A stretch of DNA of 64,000 bases, taken from contig AP019702.1 in assembly GCA_006739055.1 (NCBI GenBank), forward strand, positions 4,117,388 through 4,181,387, read 5' to 3'. This document shows positions 27,336 through 34,682 of the stretch, piece after piece. A program made the position numbers and the translations under genes. A model generated the notes under the pieces. That model saw nothing but the letters and a program-made list of their open reading frames with translations. It ran no database searches and was not told the DNA's origin. Every line of letters begins with the position of its first letter. Within the stretch, counting starts at the first letter, position 1. This stretch comes from Allostella vacuolata (GTDB taxonomy: Bacteria > Pseudomonadota > Alphaproteobacteria > ATCC43930 > Allostellaceae).

Positions 27336-28090
27336 CGGGCAGCCTCGACGAGGCGGGCTATGGGCGGGACGGGTTCGGCATCGTCCGCGGCCTGGTTCCG
27401 CCGGCGCAGGTGGCGGAGCTGGCGGCGGCCGTCGAGGAGGTCCAGGCCCGCGTCGCGGCGCTGCCGGCCGAGCTGGCGCGGCGCCTGACGCTGGAGCGCG
27501 ACCTGACCGCCGACCGGCGCGGCGGCATTCCGGCAGACGCGGTCGGCGACGCGATCTTCATCCTGGGCGATCCTCCCGCCTTCGACGCGCGGTTCCGGGC
27601 GCCGCTGCTGCTGCCGGGCCTTGCCGCCGCGGCCCGGCAGGCGCTCGGCAGCGACGACCTGGTCGCCCATTTCATGAACGTGACGATCAAGCACCCGCTC
27701 TTCGGCCGCGGGGTGCCGTGGCATCGCGACTTCCCCAACCGCTATGCCTGCCCGGATGGGCCGGGCTTCGTGCGGCTGATGGTCTGCCTCGACGGCATGG
27801 CGCGGGACGCCGGCGCCACCGCCTTCGTGCCGGGCAGCCACCGCATCGACGACGGGGCAGCGATCGCGTCGGGCGGCCGCTCCCCGCCGCCGCCCGACGC
27901 TACGATTGCCTACGCCGAGTGCGACCCCGGCGACGTGGTGGTGATCCACCCCAAGGTGCTGCATGGCGGCTTCACCAACCCCTCGCCGCGGCCCCGCCGC
28001 AACCTCGTCATCCAGCTGGGCTCTGCCCGCCTGCCCCTGACGACGGTCCCGGAGGAGGAGACCGTCGCCGGGTGGCGGCTGCCTGCCTGA
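27332..28090 (+). CDS. Phytanoyl-CoA dioxygenase family Fe(II)/2-oxoglutarate oxygenase
   Basis: A 252-residue PhyH-type oxygenase. The iron triad is visible as HxD in VPWHRDFPN (near residue 131) and a distal His in HPKVLHGG (near 211); Arg in RRNLVIQ would bind 2-oxoglutarate. The GTG start lies in the NrsF stop region, so it is the third gene of the sigma operon and may be a target or accessory of the stress response. The substrate is not known; PhyH proteins hydroxylate many small molecules. Confidence 0.85.
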   Translation: MTGSLDEAGYGRDGFGIVRGLVPPAQVAELAAAVEEVQARVAALPAELARRLTLERDLTADRRGGIPADAVGDAIFILGDPPAFDARFRAPLLLPGLAAAARQALGSDDLVAHFMNVTIKHPLFGRGVPWHRDFPNRYACPDGPGFVRLMVCLDGMARDAGATAFVPGSHRIDDGAAIASGGRSPPPPDATIAYAECDPGDVVVIHPKVLHGGFTNPSPRPRRNLVIQLGSARLPLTTVPEEETVAGWRLPA

Positions 28091-28093
28091 CGC

Positions 28094-30271
28094 TCAGGCG
28101 GCGAAGCGCCGCAGCACGTTCTCCAGCATGCGCGAGACCTGGTTGTCGTAGCCGGCGTGGGACAGGCTGCCGCAGAAGGTGATGGAGCCGGTGGAGAAGA
28201 CCGCCCCGCCCTTCACCGTCTCGAAATAGACCAGCTCGGCGCGGATCAGGTCGGCCGGGGCCTCGCCGGTCACCGTCGTCAGGTGGGTCAGCAGTTCCTC
28301 CGGCACGGTCACGAAATGGTCCTGGTGGCCCTCGGAGCGGGCCAGGACGTAGGCGTTGGGCGGGGTGCCCAGTATCGGGTCGGCGCGGTCCAGCTCGAAG
28401 CCGGCGGCACCGCCGCCGGACAGGCCGAAATCGCCGATCGTCTCGCCCTCGACGCCGTCGAAGATCCAGGCGACGGCGGGGTCGTAGGATGCGGGCAGGC
28501 GGCGGTAGTAGGAGCCCTCGAACTTGCCCTGGCCGGAGAAGCCGACGCCCGCCAGCTTCTGCGGCGGCCGCCCGTTGCGCCGCCACAGGCCGCCATAGGT
28601 GCCGTCGAGCTGGTTGTAGTATTCGCCGGATTCGGCCGCCCAGGCGCGGATGCCGCCCTCGCCGCGGCGGATCTCGACGACGTGCGGCAGATCGAGCCGG
28701 CGCGCCACCTTCCAGTAGAAGCCGTTGCCGCCGAGATAGACCAGCCGGCCGCCGTCGCCGACATAGTCCTGGATCGCGTCCAGCGTCCGCGGCGTGTGGT
28801 ATTCGGGATGGGTCCCGGTCACCAGCACCTTGTAGGGCCGCAGCAGGTCGAGCCCTTCCTCGTCCAGTTCCTCGTCGGTGATGACGTCGTAGGCGATGCC
28901 CTTCTCCTCCAGCCAGTCGAGGAGATGGGTGTCGGACGGGTAGTGCCGCAGGCCCGACCCGCGCAGGTCCTCGTAGGAGAGATATCCCGCCCGGAAGTTG
29001 ATGATCGGCCGCAGCCGCGACGACAGGGCGATGCCGCTGCCGTCGGGATGGAAGTTGTAGGTGCTGTGGCTGAAATCATGGTGCTCGTCGGGATGGTAGG
29101 GGTAGGCGTTCCAGGCCGCCCGCCGCGCCTTGTAGCCGTCGTCGCAGTTGAAGCGGTTGTAGTTGGCATAGACCTGGAAGGTGAAGGTCGAGGCGAGAAA
29201 GACGACCGGGGCCGAATTGGTGCCGCGCGGCGGCACGACGTAGAACGGGATCACGTCCTCGTAGCCCGGCGCCTTCAGGCGCACGCCATAGGCGCCCGAC
29301 TTCATGTCGGCCGGGATGTCGACGACGAAATCGGTCTGCCAGCCGGCATCGCCCAGGTCGTCGGAATGGAAGTGGATGGCGGCATAGTGGCGCGGCGCGT
29401 GGCGCCAGGCATGCTCGGCGCCGGTCCACAGCGACCCGCACACCGCGCGCGTCGGCAGGTTGACCAGGACCCCGCCCAGGCCGGCCGGCCCGGCATCCTC
29501 CACCGCCTGGGTGTCGATGCCGCGCGAGAAGTCCCACCAGGCGAGCAGGTCCGGGTCGGCCGCATCGGGCGCCCCGCCGCCCGGCGCGCGCACGCCGCGA
29601 TAGAGGCGCGGATCCTCGATCCGGCCGTCGAAATGGGCGCTGGCGAGGCCGCCGGAAACGGCCGCGCCGACGGTGATGTCGGCGCCCGGCGGGCAGGCGA
29701 TCGCCGCCGCGGCGGCGGCCGTCGCAGCCCCGCTGTCGCGGGCGCCCCAGGTGACGGCGAGCGCCTTCTGGTCGAGCGTGATGGTGGTGCCGTCGAACGA
29801 CGCCGTCAGCTCGTACCAGCGCCGGGCGACCGGCGGCGCGTCGACCTCCGCCGACACCTCCTGCCCGCCGCCCCGCACCGTGAAGCGGGCGCCGCGGTCG
29901 GTGATGGCGAGCGACCAGCCATTGCCGGCATCGTCCAGGCGGGCGGCGACCGTGCGCGGCTCCGCCGACAGGAGCCAGGGCTGCGCGCGCACCACCAGGG
30001 TGAAGGCCGGGCCGGTGTCCAGCCCCGCCGCCGCGATCCGGGCATGGGAGCCCAGATGCGTCGGCTGGTAGCGGCCCGGATAGGTGCCGGCGAAGTTCGA
30101 CGGCAGCGGGATGTAGCGGATGCCCGGCCCGTCCGGGTTGGGGTCGCCATGGCGGACGCGGACCAGGTCGGCCTCGTAGGTGCCGCCCAGGGCGCTCGAC
30201 ACCTTGACCTCGATGCGGCCGCCGGGCCGGGCGGAGAAGCGGTCGACATAGCCGATGAAAGGCACGGTCAT
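28094..30271 (-). CDS. N,N-dimethylformamidase large-subunit-like protein
   Basis: A 725-residue protein. The N-terminal part resembles a LamG/concanavalin-type beta-sandwich (about residues 80-250), followed by a large region similar to the dimethylformamidase beta chain, with the conserved run YANYNRFNCDDGYKARRA (about 385-402), HPDEHHDFSHS and late glutamine amidotransferase-like segments (VLVTGTHPEYHTPR, YLGGNGFYW). In the known enzyme this subunit binds iron and hydrolyses a formamide; a separate small subunit is also needed. No small-subunit gene is seen nearby, so it may act alone or on another amide. It ends 3 bp from the PhyH gene (convergent). The ATG at 30271 gives the family N-terminus. 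Confidence 0.82.
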   Translation of the reverse strand: MTVPFIGYVDRFSARPGGRIEVKVSSALGGTYEADLVRVRHGDPNPDGPGIRYIPLPSNFAGTYPGRYQPTHLGSHARIAAAGLDTGPAFTLVVRAQPWLLSAEPRTVAARLDDAGNGWSLAITDRGARFTVRGGGQEVSAEVDAPPVARRWYELTASFDGTTITLDQKALAVTWGARDSGAATAAAAAAIACPPGADITVGAAVSGGLASAHFDGRIEDPRLYRGVRAPGGGAPDAADPDLLAWWDFSRGIDTQAVEDAGPAGLGGVLVNLPTRAVCGSLWTGAEHAWRHAPRHYAAIHFHSDDLGDAGWQTDFVVDIPADMKSGAYGVRLKAPGYEDVIPFYVVPPRGTNSAPVVFLASTFTFQVYANYNRFNCDDGYKARRAAWNAYPYHPDEHHDFSHSTYNFHPDGSGIALSSRLRPIINFRAGYLSYEDLRGSGLRHYPSDTHLLDWLEEKGIAYDVITDEELDEEGLDLLRPYKVLVTGTHPEYHTPRTLDAIQDYVGDGGRLVYLGGNGFYWKVARRLDLPHVVEIRRGEGGIRAWAAESGEYYNQLDGTYGGLWRRNGRPPQKLAGVGFSGQGKFEGSYYRRLPASYDPAVAWIFDGVEGETIGDFGLSGGGAAGFELDRADPILGTPPNAYVLARSEGHQDHFVTVPEELLTHLTTVTGEAPADLIRAELVYFETVKGGAVFSTGSITFCGSLSHAGYDNQVSRMLENVLRRFAA

Positions 30272-30329
30272 CTGGGCAGGTATCCTCTCGGTCGAACGGT
30301 ATGGGCGGTCTGCTGCAGTTCCCGGGCCG

Positions 30330-31709
30330 TCAGATGACGCCGTCGGCGGCCAGTTCGTCGGCGTAGTCGGCGATGACCGCATCCAGCCGGTCGGCGAGCA
30401 GGTCGACCTCGTCCGCGGTGACGGTCAAGGGCGGTGACACCATCACCCAGTCGCCATAGGTGCCGCGGTTGGTGCGCCGGCAATAGAGGGCGAGCCCGTG
30501 CTTCAGGCCCAGCGCCTGCAGCCGGTAGGGCGCCATCCGTTCCAGCGGGATCATCGCCTTGCTGTCCTTGTCGGCGACCATCTCCATCGCCATCAGCAGG
30601 CCGAGCCCGCGCACGTCGCCGACGATCGGGCTGCGGTCGCGGAGCTGGTCCAGCCGGGCACGCAGCCGCGTCCCCATGCGGGCGGCGTTGCCGGGCAGGT
30701 CGCGCTCCTCCATCTCCGCCAGCACCGCGCATCCCACCGCGCAGGACAGCGGGTTGGCGAAGTAGGTGAAGCCCTGCATGAAGCCGCCGGCGCGCGCCAG
30801 CGTGTCGACCATGGCGGCCGGCGCCATCATCACCCCCATCGGCGTGTAGCCGGCGGTCACCCCCTTGGCCAGCGTCACCAGGTCGGGGCGCGCGTCCGGC
30901 CAGTGGTCGGCCGCCAGGAACCGCCCGGTGCGCCCGGCCCCGCTCATCACCTCGTCGAAGATCAGCAGCACGCCGTGCCGGGTGCAGATCTCCCGCACCA
31001 TCCGGTAGTAGATGTCGGGCGCGACCAGGGCGCCGGTCGCGAGCCCGCCCACCGGCTCGAAGATGAAGGCCAGCACCGTCTCCGGCCCCTCGCGCAGGAT
31101 CGCCTCCTCGAGTGCGGCGGCGCAGGCGCGCGCATGGCTCTCGGCGGTGTGGTTGTCCGGCAGGCGGTAGGTGAACGGGGCGGGCACCCGCGGCACCGCG
31201 CGCAACAGCGGGCCGAAGATCTCGTGCGCGTGGGCATCGCCCGACACGGCCAGCGCGCCCAGGGTGTTGCCATGGTAGCCGGGCTCGCGCGACAGCACCT
31301 TCCAGCGGCTGCCCTGGCCGGTCACCACCGCGTGCTGTCGGCAGAACTTGATGGTGGTCTCGGTCGCCTCCGACCCGCCGGAGACGGGGAAGGCGCGGTC
31401 GAGGCCGGGCCCGCACAGGCGGGCCAGGCGCTCGCCCAGTTCCAGGTTTGCCTCGCTCTCGAACTGGGCGGGGAAGGCGAAGGCCGCCGCCCGCGCCTGC
31501 TTCTCGAGCGCCGCCAGCACCCGCGGGTTGCCATGGCCGAGATTGCTGGCGACCGGCCCCGACGAGGCGTCGAGATAGCGGTTGCCGGCCGTGTCCTCCA
31601 GCCATATGCCTTCGGCGCGCGCGATCCGGGGGCGCCCCGGGGCGCCGGGCGGCAGGAAGAAGGACTGGATGCCGAAATCCGAGCGGCTCGGCAGGGGCGG
31701 GGTCGGCAT
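30330..31709 (-). CDS. Class III (omega) aminotransferase
   Basis: A 459-residue PLP enzyme. Landmarks are YLDASSGPVASNLGHG, SGGSEATETTIK, FEPVGGLA, LIFDEVMSGAGRTG and the PLP Lys in TLAKGVTAGYTP. It probably moves an amino group from an omega-amino acid or amine to pyruvate or 2-oxoglutarate. The ATG lies within one arm of the 77-bp inverted repeat, and the DNA before it codes for the start of a GNAT enzyme rather than having a Shine-Dalgarno, so the start is less certain than the enzyme. It is co-directional with the dimethylformamidase-like gene 58 bp downstream. Confidence 0.87.
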   Translation of the reverse strand: MPTPPLPSRSDFGIQSFFLPPGAPGRPRIARAEGIWLEDTAGNRYLDASSGPVASNLGHGNPRVLAALEKQARAAAFAFPAQFESEANLELGERLARLCGPGLDRAFPVSGGSEATETTIKFCRQHAVVTGQGSRWKVLSREPGYHGNTLGALAVSGDAHAHEIFGPLLRAVPRVPAPFTYRLPDNHTAESHARACAAALEEAILREGPETVLAFIFEPVGGLATGALVAPDIYYRMVREICTRHGVLLIFDEVMSGAGRTGRFLAADHWPDARPDLVTLAKGVTAGYTPMGVMMAPAAMVDTLARAGGFMQGFTYFANPLSCAVGCAVLAEMEERDLPGNAARMGTRLRARLDQLRDRSPIVGDVRGLGLLMAMEMVADKDSKAMIPLERMAPYRLQALGLKHGLALYCRRTNRGTYGDWVMVSPPLTVTADEVDLLADRLDAVIADYADELAADGVI

Positions 31710-31773
31710 TGAGGGCGGCGAAGGCGTCCAGGTCGTCCGGCCGCCAGGGGCGGAGGACCAGCCGGGCGGTGCG
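31697..31773. repeat. 77-bp perfect inverted repeat, left arm
   Basis: Exact reverse complement of 31877-31953, checked base by base. It contains the start codon and first codons of the aminotransferase on the minus strand and the beginning of a GNAT coding sequence read toward it. Confidence 0.95.
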
Positions 31774-31794
31774 CAGCGTCGGATGATCGGTCAT
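31697..31794 (-). pseudogene. GNAT acetyltransferase 5' fragment, antisense duplicate
   Basis: The minus-strand frame from the ATG at 31794 reads MTDHPTL and then is identical in protein to residues 5-29 of the complete GNAT at 31865 until the repeat ends, where it breaks off and the aminotransferase begins. It has a good Shine-Dalgarno (GAGGAAC, 5-8 bases before ATG), better than that of the intact gene. It is either a broken duplicate or the second half of an invertible start segment. Confidence 0.75.
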
Positions 31795-31876
31795 GCGGTT
31801 CCTCGCCGGGAGTTCGTCGGAAGGCGCGCGCGAAGGCTGGCGGCGGCGGGCAGGCTGATCGAGAATGGCCGCGAGC
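31774..31876. other. 103-bp segment between inverted repeats, candidate invertible switch
   Basis: This spacer holds both start codons: ATG 31794 (minus, good ribosome site) and ATG 31865 (plus, poor ribosome site). If it were turned around by recombination between the arms, the intact GNAT would gain the MTDHPTL start and the good ribosome site, in frame. No recombinase gene is adjacent. Confidence 0.45.
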
Positions 31877-32680
31877 CGCACCGCCCGGCTGGTCCTCCGC
31901 CCCTGGCGGCCGGACGACCTGGACGCCTTCGCCGCCCTCAATGCCGACCCCGCGGTGATGGAGCATTTCCCGGCCCCGCTCGACCGCGCGGAAAGCGATG
32001 CCCTGGCGGCCCGCATCGCCGCCCATTTCGACCGGCACGGCTATGGCCTGTGGGCGGTGGAGGAGCCGGGGGTGTGCGCCTTCGCCGGCTATGTCGGCCT
32101 CGCCTGGCGCGACTTTCCCGCCCCCTTCACCCCGGCGGTGGAGATCGGCTGGCGCCTGGCGCGGGAATGCTGGGGCCGCGGCTACGCGACCGAGGCCGGG
32201 CGGCGGGTACTGGATTTCGCCTTCGACGAGGCCGGGCTGGACGAGGTCGTCTCCTTCACCGTGCCGGCCAACCGCCGCTCGCGGGCGGTGATGGAGCGGC
32301 TCGGCCTGGCCCGCGACCCGGACGGGGACTTCGACCATCCCGTCCTGCCGGATGGTCATCCGCTCCGGCGCCACGTCCTCTACCGGATCCGGCCCCCGGT
32401 CCGTCATGTCTGCCTGTTCCGGGCGAAGCGCGAGGTCACCGCTGCCGAATGGGCCGAACTCGCCCGCTACGCCGACGCGCTGAAGGCGGCCGACCCCGCC
32501 ATCCTCGCCTACCGCTTCGACCGCAACGCGGCGCGCAAGGCCCAGGGCTACGGCCTCGTCCTCTACAGCGAGTTCACCGACCGCGCGGCGATCGCGGCCT
32601 ATGTCCGCACCCCGTTGCACGACGAGCTGGCGCGGTTCATGGACAGGTTCGTCGCCGATACCATCGTCGCGGACTTCTGA
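31865..32680 (+). CDS. GNAT N-acetyltransferase fused to a Dabb-type stress-response domain
   Basis: A 271-residue two-domain protein. Residues about 1-178 are a RimJ/RimL-like GNAT domain (LVLRPWRPDDLDAFAALNAD, then the acetyl-CoA loop in ECWGRGYATEAGRR, in short GRGYATEA). Residues about 180-271 (VRHVCLFRAKREVTAAEW and onward) match a Dabb/stress-responsive A-B barrel. This fusion is unusual; each half alone is common. The start has a weak ribosome site because the expected 5' end is on the opposite strand of the neighbouring inverted repeat. Acceptor substrate unknown. Confidence 0.78.
   Translation: MAASRTARLVLRPWRPDDLDAFAALNADPAVMEHFPAPLDRAESDALAARIAAHFDRHGYGLWAVEEPGVCAFAGYVGLAWRDFPAPFTPAVEIGWRLARECWGRGYATEAGRRVLDFAFDEAGLDEVVSFTVPANRRSRAVMERLGLARDPDGDFDHPVLPDGHPLRRHVLYRIRPPVRHVCLFRAKREVTAAEWAELARYADALKAADPAILAYRFDRNAARKAQGYGLVLYSEFTDRAAIAAYVRTPLHDELARFMDRFVADTIVADF
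31877..31953. repeat. 77-bp perfect inverted repeat, right arm
   Basis: Exact reverse complement of 31697-31773. It codes for residues 5-29 of the GNAT protein (from the Arg codon after MAAS to the Asp-Pro-Ala). Confidence 0.95.
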
Positions 32681-32684
32681 GCCG

Positions 32685-33680
32685 TCAGCGCCCGTCCCAG
32701 GCGCAGGTGGCGCGGCCCAGCCCCCGGCAGATGGCGGTCGCGAGCATGCGGTCGTCGGGATTGTCCGGGCCGACGGTGCCGGGCGGGGTCACCTGCAGGG
32801 CATAGAGCATGACGCCGCCCCCGGGATCGGCCGCCGCCTGGCGAACGATCCCCGCCGCCGTCGCCAGGGTATGCTTGCGGTCGCGCTGGTCGTCGAACGG
32901 CACCTGGACGCCGAGCGCGAGCGGGCCCTTCCAGTAGTGGCGATAGGCCGCCTGCGCCTCGGCCGGGTCGTAGGCCGGCCCGGCGTCGTAGGTCATGATG
33001 GAGACGAGGTCGAGATGGGCGGCCGCCGGCGAGCGCAGCAGCGCCAGCATCGAACCGGTCCAGGGGCTGGCCGGCACCGCCCCGGCCCAGGCGCCCTCGC
33101 CATAGGCGCCGACGCTCCAGCCGGCCGTGGTGATGAGATAGGGGCGCGGCAGCGCCTTGCGCAGGCGATTGACGCTGTCGATGGCGATCAGGTCGCTGCG
33201 GCAGGCGATGCGCCCGTCGGGCCGCGGCGCGCAGCCCGGATGCTCCGGCTCGTGGTCGATGTCGACGCCGTCGGCGCCGAGGTCGCGCACCAGCTGCGCG
33301 ATCGCGCCCTGGTTCAGGCGGTGCCAGCCGAAATGCCCCCAGCCGCCCACCGCCAGCAGCACCTTCACCGCCGGGCGCCGCTGCCGCAGCAGGGCGATGG
33401 CGTCGCGCAGCACCGGGCCGGGCACGTTCGCATGCAGCCCGGTTCCCGCGAGGTCCAGGCTGCCGGCGCGATAGTCGAGGTCGGGCCGCGCGAAGCTGAG
33501 GATCAGCACGTCGATGAAGGCCGGCAGCCGGGCGATGGTGGTCTGCGCCGGGTCGCTGGTGGCGGGCTCGAACCAGCTTGCGTGGTAGGCGAGGAAGGGG
33601 TGCGGCGGCAGGGAATCGGCGGCCGCGGGCCGCGTGGCCGCGAGCAGTGCTGCCCCCAGCAGCGCCGCGACCCGCCGCAC
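32685..33680 (-). CDS. Secreted GH18-like glycoside hydrolase
   Basis: A 331-residue protein with signal peptide (VRRVAALLGAALLA core, cleavage near PAAADS) and a GH18 TIM-barrel: VLLAVGGWG is the beta-3 motif and DGVDIDHE the catalytic DxxDxDxE motif with Glu acid; MTYDAGP is the next landmark. So the catalytic residue is present, and it may cut chitin, peptidoglycan or a related polymer. The start is unsure: GTG 33680 fits the signal peptide, TTG 33701 is an alternative, and a palindromic repeat lies just upstream at 33712. Ends 5 bp after the convergent GNAT gene. Confidence 0.82.
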   Translation of the reverse strand: MRRVAALLGAALLAATRPAAADSLPPHPFLAYHASWFEPATSDPAQTTIARLPAFIDVLILSFARPDLDYRAGSLDLAGTGLHANVPGPVLRDAIALLRQRRPAVKVLLAVGGWGHFGWHRLNQGAIAQLVRDLGADGVDIDHEPEHPGCAPRPDGRIACRSDLIAIDSVNRLRKALPRPYLITTAGWSVGAYGEGAWAGAVPASPWTGSMLALLRSPAAAHLDLVSIMTYDAGPAYDPAEAQAAYRHYWKGPLALGVQVPFDDQRDRKHTLATAAGIVRQAAADPGGGVMLYALQVTPPGTVGPDNPDDRMLATAICRGLGRATCAWDGR

Positions 33681-33711
33681 GCCGCGCGCCCAGGATGGCA
33701 ACCGGGGCTGC

Positions 33712-33834
33712 CCGCCGGCCGTAGCGTCCCTCGACTGCGCTCGGGATGAGGAGCTCTCTGGCTCGGCACGAACGCTTGTGGCCAACGGGACCGACCTCAC
33801 CCCGAGCGACGTCGAGGGGTGCATTGGCCGGCGG
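33712..33834. repeat. Dispersed palindromic repeat, copy A
   Basis: An imperfect palindrome with outer arms CCGCCGGCC (33712-33720 and 33826-33834) and 24-bp inner arms (33728-33751 and 33795-33818). Its centre (CACAAGCGTTCGTGCC, read on the minus strand) matches that of copy B at 59893-60006. Intergenic, upstream of the GH18 and downstream of wrbA. Confidence 0.8.
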
Positions 33835-33949
33835 CCAGCGCTCCGATCGACGTGCCCGCAGATGCCGCTTGCCATGGTGCGGGGATCATAGGCGCCGCGC
33901 TTCGGACTGGGAAGAAACGCGCCGGGGGCGGCGCCCTTCGCCCCCCGCG

Positions 33950-34549
33950 CTACTTCGCCAGCTTGGCGGCCACCTCGGCGACATGGCGGCCGAGGAAGCG
34001 GGCGCCCTCCAGCTCGGTCTCGCTCGGCTGGCGCGAGCCGTCGCCGGCCGCCAGCGTGGTCGCGCCATAGGGCGAGCCGCCGGTGATCTCGTCCATCCGC
34101 ATCTGGCCCTGGAAGGCGTAGGGCAGGCCGACGATGACCATGCCGTGGTGCAGCAGGTTGGTGATGATCGAGAAGAGCGTCGTTTCCTGCCCGCCATGCT
34201 GGGTCGCGGTCGAGGCGAAGGCGGCGCCGACCTTGCCGACCAGCGCGCCCTTCATCCACACCCCGCCGGTCTGGTCCCAGAAGTTCGCCATCTGCGAGGT
34301 CATCCGGCCGAACCGGGTGCCGGTGCCGACGATGACGGCGTCATAGTTCGCGAGGTCGTCGACGGTCGCGACCGGCGCCGCCTGGTCGAGCTTGAAGCCG
34401 CTCTTGCAGGCCACCTCCTCGGGCACCAGCTCGGGCACGCGCTTGATGTCGACGGTGGCGCCGGCCGAGCGCGCGCCCTCGGCGACGGCGCCCGCCATGG
34501 TCTCGATGTGGCCATGGCTCGAATAATAGAGGACGAGGACCTTGGTCAT
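33950..34549 (-). CDS. wrbA: NAD(P)H:quinone oxidoreductase WrbA
   Basis: A 199-residue flavodoxin-like protein with the FMN-binding start [14 protein letters not shown], the GTGTRFGRM loop and [10 protein letters not shown], in the order and length of WrbA. It reduces quinones by two electrons and thereby avoids semiquinones. It lies 133 bp downstream of a Kef-type antiporter gene on the same strand, which recalls the KefF-KefC pair, where a flavodoxin-type quinone reductase is the antiporter partner. The intergenic region is AT-richer and may hold its own promoter. Confidence 0.93.
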   Translation of the reverse strand: MTKVLVLYYSSHGHIETMAGAVAEGARSAGATVDIKRVPELVPEEVACKSGFKLDQAAPVATVDDLANYDAVIVGTGTRFGRMTSQMANFWDQTGGVWMKGALVGKVGAAFASTATQHGGQETTLFSIITNLLHHGMVIVGLPYAFQGQMRMDEITGGSPYGATTLAAGDGSRQPSETELEGARFLGRHVAEVAAKLAK

Positions 34550-34682
34550 GATTGGCTCCCAGCGGTGAATGTCCTGCCGGGATATGGGCTAGCGGGACAC
34601 CCGGGCGATAGCCGGAGAGTCGGAAATGGATTGTTTCGTGCAATGAACCGATCTTCGAACAAACCAGATCGATGCAAGCAAT

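Noticed and set aside
31697-31953. Inverted repeat as the ends of an insertion sequence
   Set aside because: The spacer is only 103 bp, there is no transposase, and the arms are coding sequence of the adjacent gene.
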